DNA from: Salisapilia sapeloensis
Lineage: Eukaryota; Oomycota; Peronosporomycetes; Peronosporales; Salisapiliaceae
Reading direction: 5' to 3'
Length of the DNA stretch: 62,077 nucleotides
NCBI GenBank assembly: GCA_023334545.1
Contig: JAADVB010000095.1
Coordinates: 1-62,077, forward strand
This document shows, one piece after another, positions 21,996 through 31,619 of the stretch (position 1 is its first letter; the number at the start of each line of letters is the position of its first letter). Position numbers and translations under genes: made by a program. The notes below the pieces were generated by a model. It saw nothing but the letters and a program-made list of their open reading frames with translations, was not told the DNA's origin and ran no database searches.

Positions 21996-24479
21996 TTATA
22001 GCTCATCATGAGCCTCCTCCTCCTCCTCGGTCTGCTCCTCGGTCTCGGTCTCTGTCTTGTCCTCTTCACTGGTCTCTGTATCCTCCACCGAGACAGTCTC
22101 ATCCATATCAGCAGAAGAAGAACTAGCCTCCTCTTCCTTGACCACTGGCTTCGGCTTCTTCGCTAACGAACTCACAAGTCGTCGCACGTTACTTGCCTTC
22201 CTTTGAATATCTGCAGACGTGATAGTCGGTGGAAGATGCTTGGCCTGTTCCTTCTTCTCCTCTCCCTTTTCCTTCAAATACGTTTCCAACCCCTCTACAC
22301 GACTGAGGACATCCTGGCGCTCTTCATCTGTCACTTGCGGCTTGTCACTCACCCACTCTTTCATCATCTCTCGGACACTAAACGCATACTCTTCTGCGTC
22401 ATTTAGAGCTTGTGGGAAGTCCGTGAGTTCCTTTAGACGGAAGAGCATGGCATCTAGAGGTTCTTCCAATGTCTTTCGCTTCGAGTTATAAGACGAAGCA
22501 CCGTCATGTTCTCCATCTTCCAACCATTCCAACGCATCATCTAGCTGAGATTCAAGAGACGACAGCATGTCTGATGTCGACACTTGTGCTAGTTCATCCT
22601 TCTTAGATGATAGCGTGTCCATTGCATGGAAAATGTAGCTTTCAAGTGCGTTCTTCGCTTCTAATTCCGCTCGGCGCTTCGTATCGGCTGCATCAAGAGC
22701 GTCTAGACGAGCCTTGGCAGCGTCCTTGGCATACTTGGTCAAGGATAAAGCTGCTAGTTCCTCTGCACCTGGATGTGAATCATACAACGACGTGATGACC
22801 AAGTTCTTTTCAATCGTTTTCGTAGTTGGACTCTCGTCTTCACCCGAGCTGTCCACTTGGACATCGTACGACGCAACTGCTTTCGACACATGCACCAGCC
22901 CGTGCGAATCTAGTTCAAACGAAACAGTGACTTGAGGTGCTCCCTCCACCTCCTTCTCCTTCATTTCCGTCGCCACGTCCTGGATACCTTCGATCCGGAC
23001 GCCATTGATCAAAGGTTTCGAACCCTTCGGTAGAGTGTTCACGTCGTCATACTGCAAATGGCACGCCACGTCTTGCTCCAATTGGAACGTCACCATCTTG
23101 CGTCCACCCAGGGCACTTCCCTTGGGAAAAACACTCGACCGCTTCTTCCAGTCGTTCGCTTCGAACTTGGCACCAATAGCATAGCTGCTAATGTCCGTCA
23201 TGCCGACTTGTCGGACACGGAAGGCGTTGCTTAAATTCGCACCGTAGAAGGCTGCACCAAGCGCCATGGCTTCATCTCCGTTTAAGTGGACACCCAAGTC
23301 CTTGCCGTTGAACATGCGCTTGAGCTGGGACTGGACGCGTGGCATGCGCACGCCACCTCCCACGAGCTCAATGTCATCTATCTGATCTATACTCAATCCA
23401 CTCGCTTCTAACGCATCCGACACGGGTGTCAACGCTCGATCGAACAAGTCCGACGACATCTTTTCGAGCTGCGAACGCGTCACGTGGGTCATGAGGTCCT
23501 GGTCATTGGCGAGAGACTGGAGACTCACGGGAATGTCTTCATTCGCACTCAGCACGACCTTGGTCTTCTTTGCCTGCGCTCGAAGCTTGGCCATCGCCTT
23601 GGGGTTCTCCTTCACCTCGATGTTCGTATTACTTGTAAATTCATCTGCGAGGTGGTTTGCTAACCGGAGGTCGAATTGGGAACTGCCGAGCGTAGCGTCC
23701 CATGCCTTGCTCAAGACACGGAAGCTCGAGATAGTCTTATTCTTCTTAAATCCGTCCGGAACGACTTGGCTTTCAAAGCGAACGACTTGCACTTGAGTCG
23801 ACGTGGAGCCCATGTTGTAGATCAAGACGTTCTTTGGGGCGTCGAATGTCGAGTGGACTGCGTGCTGGAGACTAGCAGCCGTATTTTCATCGATTAACGA
23901 CAGGACGCGGATACCAGCGAGCTCTGCGGCGTCTAATAGAGCCTTTCGCTGCGCTTGGTCAAAGAACGACGGGACGGTGAGTACCCAGTCACGGACCTTG
24001 GCTTCGGCAAAGACCTCGGTGATGTGACGAGCGTGGGCAAACACCATGGCTACCACTTCCTCTGCACTGTACACGTCTTCGTCGGAATGCACGAGTGAAA
24101 CTGTGTTGCGAGTCGAGTTTGACTCAAATTTGTACGGCAGGTACTCTTCTGTCGTCAACGACGTGACCTGTGGGTGGTCTACGTGGTTGCCGAGGAGACG
24201 ACGCACTTGCGTGTAGGCCGAGTACGGTCGACGGACGCTGCTGGTGGCGGCATCTGCGCCGTAGAGACGCTCTTCACCGTCGAATGCCACCATGGTCTCT
24301 GTCTTTCGCTTCGAATGGACATTCGTGACGATCTCGAAGGGTGTACCAGGCTTGACGAGTGCAATTTTAAAGAATTCACCGCCAAAGTCGACACCCGCGA
24401 CGTTAGCATTGACGACGGCTACTGTTGCCGCTAGTATGGATAATAGAGCTAGGATAATACTTTTCGACTGTAGCTTCAT
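21996..24479 (-). CDS. HYOU1: ER Hsp70-family chaperone HYOU1/GRP170
   Basis: An 827-residue Hsp110/GRP170-type chaperone and likely nucleotide exchange factor for BiP in the ER lumen. The protein begins with a signal peptide (about 1-25) and ends in HDEL, the ER-retrieval signal. The ATPase domain follows at once (AGVDFGGEFFKIALVKPG; later VGGGVRMPRVQ). Then come a beta-sandwich, a long helical region and an acidic Glu/Thr-rich tail. The ATG at 24479 is chosen over an upstream in-frame TTG because it starts the signal peptide. No intron is found. A GCTCATACGTTT initiator-like element lies 16-30 bases upstream. Confidence 0.92.
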   Translation of the reverse strand: MKLQSKSIILALLSILAATVAVVNANVAGVDFGGEFFKIALVKPGTPFEIVTNVHSKRKTETMVAFDGEERLYGADAATSSVRRPYSAYTQVRRLLGNHVDHPQVTSLTTEEYLPYKFESNSTRNTVSLVHSDEDVYSAEEVVAMVFAHARHITEVFAEAKVRDWVLTVPSFFDQAQRKALLDAAELAGIRVLSLIDENTAASLQHAVHSTFDAPKNVLIYNMGSTSTQVQVVRFESQVVPDGFKKNKTISSFRVLSKAWDATLGSSQFDLRLANHLADEFTSNTNIEVKENPKAMAKLRAQAKKTKVVLSANEDIPVSLQSLANDQDLMTHVTRSQLEKMSSDLFDRALTPVSDALEASGLSIDQIDDIELVGGGVRMPRVQSQLKRMFNGKDLGVHLNGDEAMALGAAFYGANLSNAFRVRQVGMTDISSYAIGAKFEANDWKKRSSVFPKGSALGGRKMVTFQLEQDVACHLQYDDVNTLPKGSKPLINGVRIEGIQDVATEMKEKEVEGAPQVTVSFELDSHGLVHVSKAVASYDVQVDSSGEDESPTTKTIEKNLVITSLYDSHPGAEELAALSLTKYAKDAAKARLDALDAADTKRRAELEAKNALESYIFHAMDTLSSKKDELAQVSTSDMLSSLESQLDDALEWLEDGEHDGASSYNSKRKTLEEPLDAMLFRLKELTDFPQALNDAEEYAFSVREMMKEWVSDKPQVTDEERQDVLSRVEGLETYLKEKGEEKKEQAKHLPPTITSADIQRKASNVRRLVSSLAKKPKPVVKEEEASSSSADMDETVSVEDTETSEEDKTETETEEQTEEEEEAHDEL

Positions 24480-24494
24480 GATGCACAAGTTGCA

Positions 24495-24509
24495 ACGAAA
24501 CGTATGAGC
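24495..24509 (-). promoter_or_regulatory. Initiator-like element, HYOU1
   Basis: The minus strand reads GCTCATACGTTTCGT about 16-30 bases before the HYOU1 ATG. It fits the oomycete initiator core (GCTCAT, then a TTT tail), with two mismatches in the central part. Confidence 0.4.
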
Positions 24510-24871
24510 GATACGGCGTCAATACAGCACGAGGAAAAGTGAATTAGAGACTCGAAATCTATGCTTCTTGTCCACGTGTCTTGTTTTAGATACCCGAGGC
24601 ATCTTTTCATCCAATCCTATCACTTCCTATTGGATTATCTCCAATCGTAGCGTACTTGTAAACAGATTGTTTGGACGGTTGAAGTTGTTTGCACCAATAG
24701 TGGTATATTTAGCTTCGTCTACGTCGAATTGTTGAAGCGGTACTTGGATATAGAGTTTAGTACCCAGTTTAGCACATAGCGTAATTTATGTCCCAGTGAT
24801 GTGGTACGTGAAGGGTACTTTAATGGATCTTGGATGGTACTTTGACCTACTCAAAGGAACGCCGAGGCACG

Positions 24872-26264
24872 ATGAGTGATGTGGCGCAGATACTCGGCGT
24901 TGCGTCGTCCAAGGGTGGTGGCGAAGGCGGAGAAAATGGTTCTGGTACACCCAAGAGCGAATTGGATCAGCTAAAACCTTCAGGTCCTTCACCAGCGGGC
25001 AAGGCATCGTCGCAGTCGCAGAACAAACAGCGACGGATGACTGGAATGCAACGAGAGGTACTGGAGTTACTCCAGTCAAATCATCGGGCAAATCACGGTG
25101 TCCTTCCGAGCACAAGTAAGCTCAGTATGGTTCAAAAGTGGCGTGCTCAGAAAGATAAACCAGCGACGAAATGGTGTCTTTTGCTTTCTTTCGTACTCTT
25201 TTTCATCTCCTAAAGCATGATCTAGGACGCGAAAGCCATTCAAGAACCCTGCGAGAAAAGACCTTATCGGTGAACAAGGTACTGGGCTGATCTTGAGTCA
25301 CTGGGGTAAAGTCCAAGTGGAGCAACCAGAGTACGTTTTCGCTCGCTTCAACGTCCATTGCGACGTCGTGAGCTACACAGACGACCAGTACAAATCTGTT
25401 ATCGAGCCACATGAAGATCCACTCATGTCGGATTGGGATAAACCACAGACGGATCTCTTATTCTCCCTCTGTCAAAAGTTTGACTTACGATGGCCGATCG
25501 TACTCGATCGTTTCAGTGCTTCACACTCTCGTTCCATGGAAGAGTTAAAGTATCGATATTACACGATTGCGTCTATCCTTCAATCCAGTAACACATTCGC
25601 ATTTGACCTTGCGTATGAACGGCAGCGGAAGCAGCAACTAGATCTACAGTTCCATCGATCACCTGCAGAAGAACAGGAGATTACAGCACTAACGTCTAAA
25701 CTCAAGAGTTTGGAGAGTCAATTGAAGAAACAAGCAGCAAAGATCGATAGTAAGAAGAAGAAGGAGGTTGGAGATATCATTCTAGCGTCCTTCCAACCAC
25801 AGCAGACGCCAGGTGTAAGCCTCCGATCTGCTCGACTGGATGTTCCTGTCGCAAATGCCAAAAGCAGAAAGAAAGGAATCAGCGCTAAGATGGCTCAGAA
25901 GATGCAGAGCTTCTTGGATGAACTCGGTGTACCTCCTCGACCGATGCCGACGCTCCAAGTCGTGGATATGTTGGATAAAGTGAGACAGGATGCCGTCACG
26001 TTATTGAGCTTACGAAAGCAATTGGAAAAGAAGAGAAAACAAGCGATAGAGCTGAGAGAACAGTACAAGCGTGTGACTGGAAAGGAACCTCCGATGCAAT
26101 TGGAGAAAGTGGCACGACACGAAAAGGAAGGAGACAAAATCAAGGCGGCACCTAAAGCTGCTGCTCCGAGTGGCAAGACTGGAAAGCAAGCGGAAAAAGG
26201 ACGGTCGAATAAACGTCGTGGACCAAACTTGGAGATGCCATCGAAACGCAATCGAAAGAATTAA
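24872..26264 (+). CDS. DMAP1: DMAP1/SWC4 chromatin subunit
   Basis: Exons 24872-25173 and 25226-26264, with a 52-bp intron starting GTGTCT, encode 446 residues. DMAP1/Swc4 is a subunit of the NuA4 acetyltransferase and SWR1/SRCAP histone-exchange complexes in the nucleus. The splice joins a conserved Trp to a KPFKNPARKD segment followed by LSHW, a hallmark of the family. The SANT-like domain lies at about 140-200 (SDWDKPQTDLLFSLCQKFDLRW, MEELKYRYYTI). A coiled coil follows, then a second helical part near LDELGVPPRPMPT, and a basic Lys-rich tail that resembles a nuclear localisation signal. It is convergent with the PABPN1-like gene. Confidence 0.9.
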
Positions 26265-26383
26265 TGCCATACTCTTTCTCTTTTCCATTTCTTACCATGA
26301 CCAGTATCGGAACAAATAGGTGAACCTCATACATTTTGCAATACCCCCTTTTCTAGGATAAATAGAACTTTTCTTTCTTTTGA

Positions 26384-26457
26384 ACGGCTTTGTTTTTTCT
26401 TTTTTCTTTTTTTCTTCTCTTTTTTCTCTTTTTTCTTTCACCGTTTTCTTTTTCTTA
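26384..26457 (-). other. A/G-rich tract just after PABPN1-like stop codon
   Basis: On the plus strand this is nearly pure T with single C residues. In the minus-strand transcript it is an A-rich purine run beginning about eight bases after the stop codon of the poly(A)-binding protein gene. It also forms the 3' flank of the convergent DMAP1 gene, where it would be a pyrimidine run. See the findings for a possible autoregulatory role. Confidence 0.6.
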
Positions 26458-26464
26458 TAAGCAA

Positions 26465-27130
26465 CTAGAAGTACGGGTGGAAGCCTCGTCCACGGCCACG
26501 ACCACCACGCATCGGTCCACGACCACGACCTCTTCCCATACGACCACCACGGCCACGACCGCGACCACCACGCATGTAGTTAAAGCCTCGGACGTTGTGA
26601 CGCTTAGGCGTGACTTTGATCTGACGACCGCGGAAGTTGGTGTCATTAAGCAGGACAGCGCTTTCGACGGCGTCTCGAGACGCGAATTCAATGTAAGCAT
26701 ATCCCTTTGGGTGGCCAGTAAACTTGTCGCAAAGGATCGTCACTCTGTTGATGGTTCCACAACTCTGGAACAGCGCCTGCAGCTCTTCCGGTGTGCTACC
26801 GTAGTCCACTTGACCGATATAAATCGACGTTTCATCCAATGACGCCTGAGATGCAGCTTGGTTGGCATTGGTGGTGCTGGAGGGGGCACTTCCAGCATTA
26901 GAAGCACTGCCGTCGCTGACCATGGAGATGTCGTCGTCGTTTTGCTGACTTCCCCCCATCTGCGTCTCGACTTCGGACTGCATTTCCGACAGCTTCGCGG
27001 CTTCTTCCTCCATTTCCTTCACACGGCGTTTCATGTCCTCGATCTCGGCATCCACACCACCGGCATTGGATGTCGTGGAAGACTCCTGTTCCTTATGCAC
27101 TTGCTCCATTTGCTCCTGCTCGTCCGCCAT
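26465..27130 (-). CDS. PABPN1: Nuclear poly(A)-binding protein, PABPN1/PABP2-like
   Basis: A 221-residue RNA-binding protein that should bind growing poly(A) tails and stimulate poly(A) polymerase in the nucleus. The order is an acidic Gln/Glu-rich N-terminus with a coiled coil (about 27-57), a Ser/Ala/Asn-rich linker, one RRM at 101-177 with RNP2 (SIYIGQVDY) and RNP1 (KGYAYIEF), and an Arg/Gly-rich C-terminus (188-215) that is a likely arginine-methylation site. This layout is that of PABPN1 and yeast Sgn1-type proteins, not of cytoplasmic PABP with four RRMs. No intron. The start is the only good ATG before the coiled coil. Confidence 0.9.
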   Translation of the reverse strand: MADEQEQMEQVHKEQESSTTSNAGGVDAEIEDMKRRVKEMEEEAAKLSEMQSEVETQMGGSQQNDDDISMVSDGSASNAGSAPSSTTNANQAASQASLDETSIYIGQVDYGSTPEELQALFQSCGTINRVTILCDKFTGHPKGYAYIEFASRDAVESAVLLNDTNFRGRQIKVTPKRHNVRGFNYMRGGRGRGRGGRMGRGRGRGPMRGGRGRGRGFHPYF

Positions 27131-27456
27131 TGTCTTCTGGTCTTTTGAATGATTTCGTTCGAATCATTGGCCCCAGAAGCAATAGTGAAAATAAGAGTCT
27201 CGACAAAATACGAAATGGTACAACATGTACGCGATTCAAGTAGGATCGAGGAGCTCCATTGCGCTACCACTCGTGCCTGTAGATAGTTACGGAACAAATC
27301 TACTACCACACAGCTTCTGATGTCTTGGTAATACCGAATACAATGCTCAAGTATCGAGTACATGTTCGATCTGTACAAAATGCTAAATGAAGAATAATAT
27401 CGTACTTGATCGAAGGAAGACGATAGAAACTTGGACAAGCGCATCATCTTTCAGCA
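27131..27456. other. Divergent promoter region
   Basis: A 326-bp gap between the divergent PABPN1-like gene and the small membrane-protein gene. It must hold both promoters. Open frames here (for example 27031-27447 on the minus strand) overlap the PABPN1 coding region out of frame and look fortuitous. Confidence 0.4.
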
Positions 27457-27684
27457 ATGGCCAAGAAGCAAGGAGTGTACCTCCGTCCGCGCGTCAAGCG
27501 TCGCACGCCTCTGATTGATGTCGGTCTTGCTATCATTGCAGGGGGCATCTCTGGTGTCTACATTTTCAATGACTCTCTCCGACGCTGGCAGCAATCCGAG
27601 CTCGAGCTGGAAGCGAAAGCAAATGGTAGGCCCGTACCAAACCAGCCTACAGCAGCAGCTAGCGATCAGCAGTCGTCTGAATAG
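27457..27684 (+). CDS. Small single-pass membrane protein
   Basis: A 75-residue protein that I do not recognise. The N-terminus is basic (MAKKQGVYLRPRVKRR). One hydrophobic helix follows at about 19-38 (LIDVGLAIIAGGISGVYIF), then a polar, Gln/Ala/Ser-rich tail. The order basic, helix, polar fits small inner-mitochondrial-membrane or ER proteins such as respiratory-complex assembly factors, but no family motif proves this. The ATG context (AGCAATGGCC) is good and the codon use is GC3-leaning, which supports real coding. Confidence 0.6.
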   Translation: MAKKQGVYLRPRVKRRTPLIDVGLAIIAGGISGVYIFNDSLRRWQQSELELEAKANGRPVPNQPTAAASDQQSSE

Positions 27685-28860
27685 CCAAGCAAATAGAAAC
27701 TCTCTCTTGTTGTAAAGTTCAATTGTGGTCCCTATTGATATGCGTTTACTTGCTATTTCTACTAGATCGGATACCCCAGCGTCTTTGACACTGTGTCTTG
27801 ATTGCGGGGTAGATAAATAGTATGAACTCTTTCCAGCTTTCTCGTAGAGTGTTAATGCCGCGAGTGCGCAATGTGCAAACTACTGTATTCTCCTGACCGT
27901 ACCAACAGCAAGCGAGAATGCATGAACAATACACGTAGAGAGCATTGACTAATGCAATCTGATGACCTGCCACCATGCTCAACATGCAAAGCAGATGCAA
28001 ACGCTTTGTTTTGTAGAGTAAACAGAAAGGGAAAAGAGATGTCTTGTACTGGGAAACTATGCTTACTAGAATGTCCTGGAATCGACAAGAGTCGCCATCG
28101 CCAATATAGTGCCTGTAGACAATCACTACAGAGACTCGACAGCATTTCAATGCACGCCTACGTACTGGATATGTACTTGATCAAGTTTATGTTTAAAAGG
28201 TCTAATCGATAGCAAAGCATCGTTTAATGGTATGGAAGTAGCTCAATTAACAAAACTTAACCTTACATACCTCCATCGCAATTATCAAATAAATTGGTTC
28301 CAACATGAAGCAACAGTTTTGAGATATTGCAAAGAGCTATAAGTATATATCATGAGCACGTGGTCATTCTTCTTAACATTCACGCGCGTCATTTTTTCGT
28401 TAAACAAAGACTCACTGATCCCAACTTCAATGTGTTGAAAACCAGTCAAGACAGCCGTTCAATCAAGTACGAGTAACGCTTGGACAAACATTCCACGCTA
28501 AAACATTCTCGAAGCTTTTTCAGCATTCTTCAAGAGCAGTATGCATCACTCTAATAACCCGCTGGTATACTTCCAGCCATACCTTGTCGCTTTCGCACAC
28601 ACAGGGAGCTACACCCTCCATTTCCTTCGTTTGACACGGTTCCATTCTCCTTGAAGCTTCGATCTTTTTCGGCCAACCGAATGGTTCATATCGACGTTCC
28701 CGCACAAGTGCGTCTCTTTAAATTGCCTCCGCTCCACATGAAACGCAAGATCAACTCCATCAGAATTTTCTGGAACAGCCTGTGCTTCCGAAGTCCTACT
28801 TTTATATTCACAATCGAATTAGCAGCGCAAGAACCACTCGAATTTCGTTGACCTTTGACC
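27685..28860. other. Intergenic, about 1.18 kb
   Basis: No gene is supported. A Cys-containing 86-codon frame lies at 27952-28212 and a 134-codon frame at 27746-28150 on the other strand; neither shows a known domain. AT-rich sequence covers 28200-28480. The last 200 bases are probably the promoter and leader of mitochondrial Hsp70. Confidence 0.4.
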
Positions 28861-30822
28861 ATGTTGCGCGCACTTGCCAAGTCGAATGCCGCTGCCAAGA
28901 CTGTGCAGACGGCCCAGCGTCGTGCTTTCTCCGCCGGCGCTTCCCAGGAAGTTATCGGTATCGATCTCGGTACTACCAACTCGTGCGTTGCCGTGATGGA
29001 AGGCAAGAACGCACGTGTCATTGAAAACTCCGAAGGTGCACGCACCACGCCGTCTGTTGTCGCCATGCAGGAGGATGGTGAGCGTCTCGTCGGTATGCCT
29101 GCCAAGCGTCAGGCTGTGACGAACCCGACGAACACCTTGTACGCCGTCAAGCGTCTCATTGGCCGAAAGATCGATGATCCGGAGACCAAGGAAGTGTCCA
29201 AGGTTGTCTCGTACAAGATTGTGCCGGGCACCAACGGCAAGGACGCGTGGGTGGAAGCGCAGGGTGAGAAGTACTCCCCTTCCCAGATTGGATCCATGGT
29301 TCTTGGTAAGATGAAGGAGACTGCTGAAGGTTTCCTCGGCAACGACGTCAAGCAGGCCGTTGTTACGGTGCCGGCGTACTTCAACGACTCCCAGCGTCAG
29401 GCCACGAAGGACGCTGGTAAGATCGCTGGTCTTGACGTTCAGCGTATTATCAACGAGCCGACTGCCGCTGCTCTTGCCTACGGTCTCGACAAGTCCGATG
29501 GCAAGGTGATTGCCGTCTTCGATCTTGGTGGAGGTACCTTCGATGTTTCCATCCTTGAGATCTCTGGTGGTGTCTTCGAAGTTAAGTCCACGAACGGTGA
29601 CACCCTTCTCGGTGGTGAAGACTTCGACGAGGAATTGCTCCGATACCTTGTTGGCGAGTTCAAGAAGGAGACGAGCATTGACCTCTCTGGTGACAACCTT
29701 GCTATGCAGCGTCTTCGTGAAGCCGCTGAGAAGGCCAAGCGTGAACTTGATGGTCTTGCCCAGACTGACATCTCGCTTCCTTTCATCACGGCCGACTCTT
29801 CTGGCCCGAAGCACTTGAACATGAAGATCACGCGTGCTACGTTTGAAAACCTCGTGTCGAACCTCGTCGAGCGCACGATGGGACCGTGCAAGAAGTGTAT
29901 CAAGGACGCTGGCATTGACAAGAAGGAGGTTGACGAAGTCATCCTCGTCGGTGGTATGTCTCGTATGCCGAAGGTTCAGAGCTCTGTGGAAGAGTTCTTC
30001 GGCCGCAAGCCTTCCAAGGGTGTGAACCCAGATGAGGTTGTTGCCGTTGGTGCCGCTATCCAAGGTGGTGTCCTCCGTGGTGATGTCAAGGACGTTCTGC
30101 TTTTGGATGTTACCCCGCTTTCGCTCGGTATTGAGACCCTTGGTGGCGTCTTCACCAAGCTCATCCCGCGTAACACGACGATCCCGACGAAGAAGGCCCA
30201 GGTGTTCTCCACTGCCGCTGACAACCAGACGCAGGTCGGCATCAAGGTTCTCCAGGGTGAACGTGAAATGGCTGCGGACAACAAGCTCCTCGGTAACTTC
30301 GACCTTGTCGGTATCCCGCCTGCCCCGCGTGGCATGCCTCAGATTGAAGTCGCCTTCGATATCGACGCGAATGGTATTGTGAACGTCGGTGCCAAGGACA
30401 AGGCCACTGGTAAGGAACAGAGCATTGTGATCAAGTCCTCTGGTGGTCTTTCGGAAGACGAGATCGAGCGCATGGTTCACGAGGCTGAAGCCAACGCCGA
30501 GGCTGACCAGCAGCGTAAGGAGCTCATCGAGAACAAGAACGAAGCCGACTCGGTTGCGTATGTGACGGAGAAGACGTTGTCTGAGCACGAGGGCAAGATC
30601 GACGCCGAGACCGCTGAGACTGTCAAGACTGCCGTCCAGAGACTGCGCACGGCCAGCGAAGGCGACAACTTGGAGGAGATTAAGAGCGCTTTGGAAGAAG
30701 TGCAGCAGCTGTCGATGAAGATCGGTGAAGCCGTGTACAAGTCCCAGCAGGAAGAAGGTGGTGAAGAGAAGAAGGAGGACGAGAATGTGCATGACGCCGA
30801 GTACAAGGACAAGAAGGATTAA
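28861..30822 (+). CDS. HSPA9: Mitochondrial Hsp70 (HSPA9/SSC1 type)
   Basis: A 653-residue matrix chaperone that drives presequence import and protein folding. The first 25-30 residues are basic and Ala/Ser-rich (presequence). Then come [25 protein letters not shown] and [11 protein letters not shown] of the ATPase domain, the substrate-binding domain ([14 protein letters not shown]), and the lid. The closest match is the mitochondrial/bacterial DnaK branch (for example TRRGAR-like [12 protein letters not shown] and the absence of an EEVD end). The ATG at 28861 is chosen. TTA, CTA and TCA codons are absent throughout, which leaves a 677-codon antisense frame in exact register. It is convergent with HSBP1. 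Confidence 0.96.
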   Translation: MLRALAKSNAAAKTVQTAQRRAFSAGASQEVIGIDLGTTNSCVAVMEGKNARVIENSEGARTTPSVVAMQEDGERLVGMPAKRQAVTNPTNTLYAVKRLIGRKIDDPETKEVSKVVSYKIVPGTNGKDAWVEAQGEKYSPSQIGSMVLGKMKETAEGFLGNDVKQAVVTVPAYFNDSQRQATKDAGKIAGLDVQRIINEPTAAALAYGLDKSDGKVIAVFDLGGGTFDVSILEISGGVFEVKSTNGDTLLGGEDFDEELLRYLVGEFKKETSIDLSGDNLAMQRLREAAEKAKRELDGLAQTDISLPFITADSSGPKHLNMKITRATFENLVSNLVERTMGPCKKCIKDAGIDKKEVDEVILVGGMSRMPKVQSSVEEFFGRKPSKGVNPDEVVAVGAAIQGGVLRGDVKDVLLLDVTPLSLGIETLGGVFTKLIPRNTTIPTKKAQVFSTAADNQTQVGIKVLQGEREMAADNKLLGNFDLVGIPPAPRGMPQIEVAFDIDANGIVNVGAKDKATGKEQSIVIKSSGGLSEDEIERMVHEAEANAEADQQRKELIENKNEADSVAYVTEKTLSEHEGKIDAETAETVKTAVQRLRTASEGDNLEEIKSALEEVQQLSMKIGEAVYKSQQEEGGEEKKEDENVHDAEYKDKKD

Positions 30823-30905
30823 ACGGTCGATACAGAATTTTAGAGTAGCCATTCGGGTTATTTGGTAGTTTTACTATGAAAGAAAAGGTTGTTTTTCTTT
30901 GCCAT

Positions 30906-31349
30906 TTACTTGTCTTGCGACTTTGTATCCGTTGGTGTGTCCTGGTTCGACTGCTCCATGAGGTCACCAATGGACTTTTCTAGCTCGTCGATGCGACTCC
31001 CCATCTCGTCGATCCGACCGACGATCGAGTCGGACATTTGCTGAAATCGTGATTGCTGTCTCGAGTTAGTATTTGTGTATCGTAGGAGAAGGACTAGTAT
31101 ACCATTTGATCTAGTAGCGTTTGGACCTGACAATATAAATTAAGTACTCAGAGCTATGTAAGCATGTAAATAAGACATACGAAGACGGCGAGGTCTTCCG
31201 TGTCATTACCCGTGCCTGGCGACGCATTCGCACCGTCAGTTGCATTCGTGGTGGCATTCATCTTATTCTGCTCATTCGAAGACTAATAGACCATCATAAA
31301 GTCTCCTTTAGTCGCTACGCAAGAGTAAACGGAGCGATGCTCGTACCAT
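30906..31349 (-). CDS. HSBP1: Heat shock factor-binding protein 1
   Basis: Four tiny exons (31349-31347, 31282-31181, 31126-31103, 31055-30906), with introns of 64, 54 and 47 bp, encode 92 residues. HSBP1 is a trimeric coiled-coil protein that binds and dampens HSF1 in the nucleus. The family signature is clear: VQTLLDQM, then [20 protein letters not shown] and [11 protein letters not shown]. The first coding exon is just the ATG, followed directly by GT of the first intron; exon 3 has 24 bases. All junctions are phase 0. It is convergent with mitochondrial Hsp70 (83 bases between stops) and divergent from the DA1 gene. Confidence 0.88.
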
Positions 31350-31619
31350 TTTCTCGCTTGTTTTTGATCTTTGCGCCGTTTGGTGTCAGCTAAACCCTAG
31401 TACTCGTATAAACACTGGTCGAATGGAAAATTTGAATCATGTCACAAATATGGACAGTACAATAGGAAAATCCATATCGTCTGTCTTTCTGATACTATCG
31501 AAAAATTGCACACCTCGAAGACGTCATGGCGACTTGATGTTGAGGTGCTTTCACTTCCAAGATTTCCCACCGATAGCCAAGTCACTGTGGGACCGTCTTC
31601 ACTTGAACATATCATCGAA

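Noticed and set aside
27952-28212. Cys-containing 86-codon ORF, possible transposase zinc finger
   Set aside because: The Cys/His spacing does not fit a known class and no transposase domain or terminal repeats are nearby.
28819-30852. 677-codon minus-strand ORF as a gene
   Set aside because: It lies in exact register opposite HSPA9 and is explained by absence of TTA, CTA and TCA codons in the sense gene. No family motif was seen.
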